Shown here in pieces: positions 1 through 4,550 of a stretch of 10,688 bases of DNA. The DNA is taken from assembly GCA_013203065.1 (NCBI GenBank), contig JABMQV010000685.1, positions 1 through 10,688 on the forward strand, read 5' to 3'. Positions within the stretch are counted from its first letter, which is position 1; the number at the start of each line of letters is the position of its first letter. The stretch is from Desulfobacteraceae bacterium. GTDB lineage: Bacteria; Desulfobacterota; DSM-4660; Desulfatiglandales; Desulfatiglandaceae. The translations under genes were made by a program, and so were the position numbers. A model generated the notes under the pieces. It was not told the origin of the DNA. It saw only the letters and a program-made list of their open reading frames with translations, and searched no databases.

Positions 1-33
1 AAGGATTGGGAACACCCGGCGTCCAAGAAATAG
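1..33 (+). CDS. Possible 3' tail of an upstream gene (partial)
   Basis: Frame 1 reads KDWEHPASKK and then a TAG stop at 31-33. An 18-bp gap with a strong ribosome site separates it from the next start codon at 52. This spacing is what a co-transcribed upstream gene would give. Frame 3 is also open across the left edge and runs into the next gene, so the frame choice is not certain. Ten residues are too few to name a family. Confidence 0.3.
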   Translation, partial: KDWEHPASKK

Positions 34-51
34 GACTTGTAAGGAGGTGCC

Positions 52-798
52 ATGTTAAGGCTTGTTGAATCAAAAATTCTACGACGTCCTATCCGTGAAG
101 ATGACTGGGGGGATCTTGGTCTACCCACCCAGGAAATGATCGTAAAGGCCATTGATGAAGGTCGTTATGAGGAGGCCAAGGCCTTGGCCCGATATTCAAT
201 CCCAGAAGCCAAGGCCCTTCATGACCTCTTCTGCGACTGGATCTGGGATATGCTCACAAAGACTGCTGAAAGAGACGGAGAGGAGGCCGCTTACCAGTTG
301 TGCCGTGCCACCCAGGAGACCTGGATGATGAGGCGAACCTGGAAGGGACTCATGAAGATGTCGGTTGAAGACAGGGTTCGCATTAACGCAGAGGTCATGC
401 GGTCGCATCGCTGTGGCCCCAAACAGGACGGAGAAATCGAAATCATTGAGGACAAGGACCGCATCAGCATCAAGATGGACCCCTGCGGGAGTGGCGGGAG
501 GATGCGGAGGGGAGATCCCGTGGATGGGACCCCTTCGAGACTTGGCCCGCCCTATAATTTTGGCGTCACGCAACAGGCCTATCCCTGGAGCTGGGGACGA
601 AAAGGTGTCCCCTATTATTGCATCCACTGCGCCATTAATGAAATCCTTCCCATTGAATGGGGAGGATACCCCCTTTGGGTAACAGGTTACTCCGACGATG
701 CCTCAAGACCCTGTTACTGGCACTTCTACAAAAACCCTGAACGCATACCCGCTGAATACTTTGACCGTCTGGGGTTTAAGAGACCCAAATTTGATTGA
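52..798 (+). CDS. Conserved-looking hypothetical protein with Cys/His motifs
   Basis: This is a 248-residue soluble protein with no signal peptide or membrane segment. The ATG at 52 is preceded by AAGGAGGT at 41-48, which fixes the start. The N-terminal half (about residues 1-115) is charged and looks helical. The C-terminal half is rich in motifs: HRCGP at 119-123, DPCGSGGRMRRG at 143-154, a Trp/Gly stretch around 178-186, YYCIHCAINEILP at 188-200, and CYWHFYKNPERIP at 221-233. Cys145, Cys190, Cys193, His192, Cys221 and His224 could form a metal site or a thiol site. Such dense Cys, His, Trp and Gly motifs suggest a constrained fold of real function. I do not recognise the family and assign no activity. 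A soluble cytoplasmic enzyme or metal-binding protein is the most that can be inferred. It may be co-transcribed with whatever lies to the left. Confidence 0.85.
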   Translation: MLRLVESKILRRPIREDDWGDLGLPTQEMIVKAIDEGRYEEAKALARYSIPEAKALHDLFCDWIWDMLTKTAERDGEEAAYQLCRATQETWMMRRTWKGLMKMSVEDRVRINAEVMRSHRCGPKQDGEIEIIEDKDRISIKMDPCGSGGRMRRGDPVDGTPSRLGPPYNFGVTQQAYPWSWGRKGVPYYCIHCAINEILPIEWGGYPLWVTGYSDDASRPCYWHFYKNPERIPAEYFDRLGFKRPKFD

Positions 799-957
799 TG
801 GTTCGCCTGAAACCGCCTGTTTCCATAACCCCACCCTGTGCGGCCTCTTGAGGTTACAGAGGGATTTGTCCGGTTGAGAAAATTGGGCATTCACGCCCAT
901 ATTCATTCTAGCTGCAATTTGATAAATTGAAATGTAGTATTTACCTCCCTGGACTGT

Positions 958-985
958 TTGTCTCCCGTTGGCGCAAAGCTATAAG
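958..985 (+). promoter_or_regulatory. Possible sigma70-type promoter for the rhodanese
   Basis: TTGTCT at 958-963 and TATAAG at 980-985 are 16 bp apart. They match the -35 box at four of six and the -10 box at five of six positions. The leader to the ATG at 1108 would be about 115 nt and would include the hairpin at 1045-1075. This is a visual match only. Confidence 0.3.
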
Positions 986-1002
986 AATAACGGGGTAGCT
1001 TT
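964..1002 (+). promoter_or_regulatory. Interleaved inverted repeats with pseudoknot geometry
   Basis: CCCGTT (964-969) is complementary to AACGGG (989-994). AAAGCTA (975-981) is complementary to TAGCTTT (996-1002). The two stems are interleaved, so as RNA they would form an H-type pseudoknot or compete with one another. The second stem runs into TTTTT at 1000-1004, so it could instead be a weak terminator. If the promoter guess at 958-985 is right, this segment overlaps the -10 region and would act mainly as DNA. Confidence 0.35.
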
Positions 1003-1044
1003 TTCCCGCACGCAACCAATTCGGTGGGCATGGCACAGAAAGGA

Positions 1045-1075
1045 GGCTGAATATCATTTTTGATAATACTCAGCC
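1045..1075 (+). promoter_or_regulatory. Hairpin in the leader of the rhodanese gene
   Basis: GGCTGA (1045-1050) pairs with TCAGCC (1070-1075). Inside it TATCA (1052-1056) pairs with TGATA (1061-1065) around a TTTT loop, leaving an asymmetric internal loop of 1 and 4 nt. The hairpin ends 32 nt before the ATG at 1108. A second ribosome-site-like sequence, AAAGGAGG at 1039-1046, overlaps its 5' edge but has no ATG at a suitable distance. It could be an mRNA stability stem or an operator. Confidence 0.45.
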
Positions 1076-1107
1076 ATAATCTCATATCAAAAAAGGAGGA
1101 GAAGAAA

Positions 1108-1713
1108 ATGAAAATTAAAGCAGCACTGGTAATGGTCGTATGCCTCAGTTTGGCAATCACGGGCCTTGCATTTGCCAAGGATGCCAAACTTGCAAAGAAC
1201 GTGACGCCAAAACAGGCCTACGAAATGATGCAAAAGGACCCGTCCATTTATGTTATCGATGTTAGGACTCCCTGGGAATTTCAGTTCGTAGGGCACATTA
1301 AGGGAGCGTATAATATTCCCTTTAACTTTGTGAGCACTACGTATACTCCAAAAGGGCAAACCTATATCTTTGCTGGCAAGGCAAAGGTCGCCAGTAAAGG
1401 GCGCTATCAATGGGTTAAGAACCCTGACTTCTTTTATTACGTGGGAAAACTCGTCAATGACGACCCCAATGCCAAAATCGTGGTATACTGCCGGAGTTCT
1501 CAGAGGAGCCCAAAGGCCGCTGACAAGCTTGTGAAGAAGGGATATAAGAATGTTTATAATATCGTGGAGGGATTTGAAGGCGGCTTTGGCAAGAACCCCT
1601 ATCGTCGTATGACAGAAGGCTGGCAAAACGCCGGGCTACCTTATCAGTACCCTGATAAGGTCAAAACCCTGGATCCAAAGTACACCTATCAGGGTCTCAT
1701 GGTAACCAAATAG
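1108..1713 (+). CDS. Periplasmic rhodanese-like sulfurtransferase
   Basis: This 201-residue protein carries a single rhodanese domain, which would accept and pass on sulfane sulfur as a cysteine persulfide in the periplasm. ATG at 1108 is chosen because AAAAGGAGG lies 8 nt upstream (1091-1099) and because it starts directly with a signal peptide: MKIK, a hydrophobic core at about 5-20, and a likely cut after AFA at 23. The upstream TTG at 1060 would add 16 charged residues in front of the signal. Domain landmarks are VIDVRTPWEF at 49-58, GHIKGAYNIP at 62-71 and the active-site loop CRSSQRS at 128-134 with Cys128 as the catalytic residue. About 35 extra residues (roughly 75-115) sit between the GHI motif and the strand before the active site, longer than in GlpE or PspE. 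The gene stands alone on the plus strand and converges with the MauE-like gene. The physiological sulfur donor is unknown. Confidence 0.92.
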   Translation: MKIKAALVMVVCLSLAITGLAFAKDAKLAKNVTPKQAYEMMQKDPSIYVIDVRTPWEFQFVGHIKGAYNIPFNFVSTTYTPKGQTYIFAGKAKVASKGRYQWVKNPDFFYYVGKLVNDDPNAKIVVYCRSSQRSPKAADKLVKKGYKNVYNIVEGFEGGFGKNPYRRMTEGWQNAGLPYQYPDKVKTLDPKYTYQGLMVTK

Positions 1714-1727
1714 CATTATTCTCACGG

Positions 1728-1753
1728 GAGGAGGCAAGGCCCCTTGCCTCCTC
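1728..1753 (+). terminator. Strong hairpin after the rhodanese gene
   Basis: GAGGAGGCAAGG (1728-1739) and CCTTGCCTCCTC (1742-1753) are perfect 12-bp arms around a CC centre, starting 14 nt after the TAG stop. There is no T-run on either side, so it is either a stem-only terminator or an mRNA 3'-end stabiliser. It lies between two convergent genes and could serve both. Confidence 0.6.
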
Positions 1754-1891
1754 TCCAATTCAAGTCACCACCCTTCTGCCAAAAGGCCCTTTTCCGTGCC
1801 CCATCCCGCTGCCTGTCGGACCTGTTTTCGATCCCCCGGGCAACCGTCATTTCCGGCGCTGATAAACCCCTGGGAATTCCCGCTTCATTAT

Positions 1892-2410
1892 TTAAGAGGG
1901 ACTCCCGAGCTTGCGCCGCTTCATGAAAAAAACATAATAACAGACAATAAATCCCAATAAGAGGAATATCCCGTCTCTAACCACATACCATATCATGGTG
2001 GCATCTGAAGGCACCTCGATCGAGGTGCTGAAACAGCCGCAATAGACATCCAGCCCGCGAATCAGATTGAAGAGTAATGATCCCCAAAAAACCACCAAAA
2101 GGATCGTGCTCAAAAGGGCGGCACCGGGAAGCCATAAACCGATGACCAAAAAAAGACCCAATAACAGCTCCACCCAGGGAAGGATGATTGCGGTCAAATT
2201 GATAAAGGCATCAGGCAGGATCTGGTAATTGTGGATGATCTCCGCAAATGCCCCGGGGTTAAGGATCTTGTCCAGGCTTGCAATGACAAAGATGCCACCC
2301 AAGAAAATACGGGCGCAAACAAAGGGGAGGGTTTTTAGATTCCACATCTGCTTCTTTTTTTCAGATGGTTTGAGTGTTGAGTTCTTAGGCATTTTTTGCT
2401 TCAGGTTCAA
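1892..2410 (-). CDS. MauE/DoxX-family redox-associated membrane protein
   Basis: This is a small integral membrane protein with four likely transmembrane helices, at about 28-47, 69-92, 96-118 and 140-162 when numbered from the TTG start. A lysine-rich N-terminus precedes the first helix. The motif RGLDVYCGCFS at 118-128 places a Cys-x-Cys pair at the membrane edge, as in MauE/DoxX-type proteins proposed to support thiol or quinone redox chemistry. The first in-frame start is TTG at 2410; ATG at 2392 (166 residues) and ATG at 2347 are alternatives. None has a good ribosome site, so the start is uncertain. Family knowledge: such proteins often accompany thioredoxin-like or rhodanese partners. 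Here it lies 261 bp downstream of the anchored rhodanese on the same strand. A role in moving electrons or sulfur between that rhodanese and the quinone pool is inference. Confidence 0.82.
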   Translation of the reverse strand: MNLKQKMPKNSTLKPSEKKKQMWNLKTLPFVCARIFLGGIFVIASLDKILNPGAFAEIIHNYQILPDAFINLTAIILPWVELLLGLFLVIGLWLPGAALLSTILLVVFWGSLLFNLIRGLDVYCGCFSTSIEVPSDATMIWYVVRDGIFLLLGFIVCYYVFFMKRRKLGSPS

Positions 2411-2476
2411 AGGCGTCTCGGATCTATGTGATTTCTTGTTCGGTCTCTTTCAGAATTGCTCTGTTATCACAAAAGA

Positions 2477-2603
2477 GAACTTAGTTCGCTCCGCTCACAA
2501 TTGGAATAATGGAATCGTGGAATGTTGATTTTTCCAATAGCCCATTCCGTCAATTCCCCAAAACCCATCATTCCAGTGTTCCAATGTTCCATCATTCCAT
2601 GTG
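2477..2603. repeat. GGAAT octamer element with inverted arms
   Basis: The left arm has GGAAT at 2503, 2511 and 2519, exactly 8 bp apart. The right arm has the complementary ATTCC or GTTCC at 2570, 2578, 2586 and 2594, again exactly 8 bp apart. Two further ATTCC copies (2544 and 2553) lie between the arms. The arms face each other and could form an imperfect hairpin. The left border carries the palindrome GAACTTAGTTC (2477-2487), followed by GTTCGCTCCGCTCAC (2484-2498). No gene lies inside. It resembles a dispersed intergenic repeat of the REP or MITE kind, but copy number cannot be judged from one window. Confidence 0.6.
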
Positions 2604-2614
2604 CACGGCATATC

Positions 2615-2648
2615 ATTATAATGCCATTAAAAGCTATTTTATTTCAAA
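2615..2648 (-). promoter_or_regulatory. Weak promoter-like sequence upstream of the repeat
   Basis: On the minus strand a perfect TATAAT lies at 2620-2615. The only -35-like hexamer, TTGAAA at 2648-2643, is 22 bp away, which is too far for a standard sigma70 promoter. If active, it would transcribe the repeat element and then the MauE-like gene. The region is AT-rich compared with the flanking genes. Confidence 0.2.
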
Positions 2649-2671
2649 TAGTTGTACAAAATACGACGCGT

Positions 2672-3202
2672 TCAATTAGCCTGGAGGGCCTCGGGCTGGG
2701 AGCCTTTGGCAACCGGGAATTGGCTTTCCTGCCATACACTCCATCCGTTTATCAAGACCCGAACATTTTCATATCCCCTGAAGAGTAGCTCAATGGCCAG
2801 GTCTTTGCTCAGGGCACAGGCCTCTCCGTCGCAGTAAGCTATGATCAGACGATCTTTGGAAATATCCGCCATCACAGAATCAAAGTAATCTTCCACCGCC
2901 TGCCAGGGGAGATTGCGGGCGCCCCGGATGTGCCCCCCCTCGTAGAGTTCAGAAGATCGTGCGTCGAGGAAAACCCCTTTCTTGGATAAAAAGGCCTCCC
3001 TGGCCTCCTCAAGGGAAATGGCGGCGTTTTCTCCCGACTCAAGGGTCAACCGGGCCTCTGGCGACCAATCGGCCATCAGGGGCAGCCTTTCGGACTGGAT
3101 GTGATTGACAAGAAGTCCCAGTATGGCAGCCAGCAGGATGATTCCCCCTGCCTGGCAAACTCCTCTCACTGCGATCTCTCTCTTCTTTTCCGTCTCCGCC
3201 AC
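2672..3202 (-). CDS. Membrane-anchored rhodanese-like protein
   Basis: This 176-residue protein has a short charged N-terminus, one transmembrane helix at about 14-34 and a rhodanese domain facing the periplasm. Landmarks are the strand GVFLDARSSELYEGGHIRGA at 76-95 and the active-site segment YCDGEACALS at 123-132. Cys124 is the expected catalytic cysteine and Cys129 lies five residues on, a spacing that would permit a disulfide. The start is GTG at 3202, the middle base of a TAGTG overlap with the stop codon of the transporter gene, so translation is probably coupled to it. The domain lacks the CRxxxR loop of thiosulfate sulfurtransferases, so substrate preference may differ from the plus-strand rhodanese. 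Rhodaneses with this CxGxxC-type loop are known beside DoxX/MauE proteins; here that gene follows after a repeat-bearing spacer. The sulfur donor and acceptor are unknown. Confidence 0.9.
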   Translation of the reverse strand: MAETEKKREIAVRGVCQAGGIILLAAILGLLVNHIQSERLPLMADWSPEARLTLESGENAAISLEEAREAFLSKKGVFLDARSSELYEGGHIRGARNLPWQAVEDYFDSVMADISKDRLIIAYCDGEACALSKDLAIELLFRGYENVRVLINGWSVWQESQFPVAKGSQPEALQAN

Positions 3203-4401
3203 TAAACCCTCAACTTTTCCGACTTCAAGGCATAGGCAACGCCAATGCCCACGATAAATCCCACGGCAAGATTTGATGCCAGGGTGATTCCCAACATTAC
3301 CAAGACCACAAATAGGTCTTTCCGTTCCCTTATGTCAATGACCGAAAGTGCAAGCTGACTCCCGGCAAAAAGGAGCAACACACCCAACACGGCCATGGGG
3401 AGCAGATTCACCACGGCAAGGACATGGTCCCCCAGCAAAACGGCAAGCCCAGCAAAAACCAAGCCTATCATGATATTGGACCCTGCGGTTCGCGCCCCGA
3501 ACCGGTAATGGGCCGCCAACCCCCCAGCCCCATGGCACAAGGGCATACCACCCAAAAAAAAGCTCAGGAAGTTGGCCAATGCCATGCTGAGACATGCGCT
3601 ACGATAAGTGACCTTTCTGGCATTATCACCAAAATACTCCCTGGAAAGATCAGCATAAGCGATTACGGCATTACCAATTGTCATGGGTACCTGGGGAAGC
3701 ACCAGGGCGAACAGTGCAAAAGTGAAATCGGCTGTCCTGGGGAATCCCAAGGGCAAGATGCCGGGCAGGTTGAGACCCAGTTTCAGTTTATCCAGGCCTT
3801 GGTGTGTGCCAAGGATCAATCCCAGGCCGATTCCGCCGAAAACCAGCAGCAGACCGGCAGGAAGCCGCTTGTTCTCAAGCAGAAGGAGGGTCAAAATACC
3901 GCCCGCAACCCCGATGATTATCCCGACGGGGATGGGCCCCATACCCTGAACGGTAAGGTAGGGTTCAGCAGCCTTCTGGAGGGACTGAAATCTTGAAGTC
4001 CCCAGCATCAACTTGACCCCTTCTGCCATCAACAGCGTTCCTGTGGAAAGCTGAACCCCCCTAACAACCGACTTGGGTGTATATTTGCCCATGACAGTCA
4101 CCGCACCGGTGGCTCCAATTGCCAGGAGCACCACTGCCATGAGCAAACCCGATGCCAGGATTTGAGAAGCGCTCATGGCCGTTGCGATGGCGTAGGCCCC
4201 GATGACCTTCATGGGTTGGATCGGAACGGTGACACCACAATAGATCCCCGAAAGTATGTAATAGAGGCCAACGGAAAAAAAGAGCCCGATGGGACTCAGC
4301 CCGTTGATCATAACCATCCCGATACCTAAGGGGAGGAGGGTTCCCAGGTCACCCAGAGAGCCCGCCAATTCCAACCGGTTGAACCTGTAGCCAAGCGCCA
4401 T
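3202..4401 (-). CDS. MOT1-family molybdate/sulfate-type oxyanion transporter
   Basis: This 399-residue inner-membrane permease has about ten to twelve hydrophobic helices throughout its length. It carries the signatures of MOT1-type transporters: GSLGDLGTLLPLG at 14-26, VPIQPMK at 59-65, LPQVPMTIGNAVIA at 235-248 and MPLCHGAGGLAAHYRFGART at 286-305. In characterised members these conserved segments accompany molybdate transport, and the family is related to SulP sulfate carriers. Bacterial homologues are usually called putative sulfate/molybdate transporters. The exact oxyanion cannot be read from the sequence. ATG at 4401 has AAGGAATGGGGG just upstream. Its stop overlaps the rhodanese GTG by one base (TAGTG), which ties the two proteins together in expression. 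A 149-bp gap to the efflux operon holds candidate control sites, so it may be transcribed independently. Confidence 0.9.
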   Translation of the reverse strand: MALGYRFNRLELAGSLGDLGTLLPLGIGMVMINGLSPIGLFFSVGLYYILSGIYCGVTVPIQPMKVIGAYAIATAMSASQILASGLLMAVVLLAIGATGAVTVMGKYTPKSVVRGVQLSTGTLLMAEGVKLMLGTSRFQSLQKAAEPYLTVQGMGPIPVGIIIGVAGGILTLLLLENKRLPAGLLLVFGGIGLGLILGTHQGLDKLKLGLNLPGILPLGFPRTADFTFALFALVLPQVPMTIGNAVIAYADLSREYFGDNARKVTYRSACLSMALANFLSFFLGGMPLCHGAGGLAAHYRFGARTAGSNIMIGLVFAGLAVLLGDHVLAVVNLLPMAVLGVLLLFAGSQLALSVIDIRERKDLFVVLVMLGITLASNLAVGFIVGIGVAYALKSEKLRV

Positions 4402-4415
4402 TATACCCCCATTCC

Positions 4416-4458
4416 TTCAGGAACCTGTGAAGTATCTCGGTTTTCAGGAAATCCTGAA
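4416..4458 (-). promoter_or_regulatory. Paired TTCAGGAA near-palindromes upstream of the MOT1 gene
   Basis: TTCAGGA (4443-4449) and TCCTGAA (4452-4458) are perfect 7-bp arms with a 2-bp centre. A second, imperfect copy, TTCAGGAA then CCTGTGAA, lies at 4416-4431, 27 bp away. Both sit 15-57 bp upstream of the ATG at 4401. Paired operator-like sites in a leader suggest binding of a dimeric regulator. The pattern does not match the known ModE operator. Confidence 0.4.
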
Positions 4459-4497
4459 TTGCTGACGCAGGGTGGACAACATAGATGTAGTTTGTTT

Positions 4498-4535
4498 TGT
4501 CAACTTCTTTTCTGATTCGTAAAGGAGTTTGTCAA
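4498..4535 (-). promoter_or_regulatory. Two TTGACA hexamers, possible -35 boxes for the transporter group
   Basis: On the minus strand perfect TTGACA hexamers lie at 4535-4530 and 4503-4498, both upstream of the MOT1 gene and downstream of the efflux pump stop. No good -10 box lies 16-18 bp from either; the nearest to the second is TATGTT at a 14-bp spacing. This supports, weakly, a separate promoter for the transporter group. Confidence 0.3.
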
Positions 4536-4550
4536 GTATTTTAGGGTCAG

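Larger units (their letters stand above)
799..1107 (+). other. Gene-free stretch with leader structures
   Basis: No convincing gene lies in these 309 bp. The stretch holds a possible promoter (958-985), two interleaved inverted repeats (964-1002), a hairpin (1045-1075) and the ribosome site of the rhodanese at 1108. A short GC stem at 884-899 (TGGGC/GCCCA, 6-nt loop) follows the first gene but has no T-run, so no clear terminator for the 52-798 gene is seen. Confidence 0.6.

Noticed and set aside
964..1030. Cyclic-di-GMP (GEMM-I) riboswitch, suggested by GGCGCAAAGCTA at 970-981
   Set aside because: The upstream half of that riboswitch (GGCAAACC and the GAAA-loop stem) and the later GGGxxxCC segment are missing.
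1031..1048. Sigma54 promoter from TGGCAC at 1031-1036
   Set aside because: The GC of the -12 element is not at the required distance; AG occupies the position.
1087..1626. 179-codon minus-strand open frame opposite the first rhodanese
   Set aside because: The rhodanese on the plus strand has a signal peptide, a ribosome site and an active-site motif; the antisense frame has none of these.
2503..2598. CRISPR-like array
   Set aside because: The repeat unit is only 8 bp with no unique spacers and the two arms face opposite ways.
2522..2788. 88-codon plus-strand open frame over the repeat and the end of the anchored rhodanese
   Set aside because: It is a by-product of the ATTCC repeats and of the antisense strand of a real gene.
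3424..3996. 190-codon open frame antisense to the MOT1-type gene
   Set aside because: The opposite strand encodes conserved transporter motifs throughout; the antisense product is Gln/Gly/Pro-rich and has no domain.
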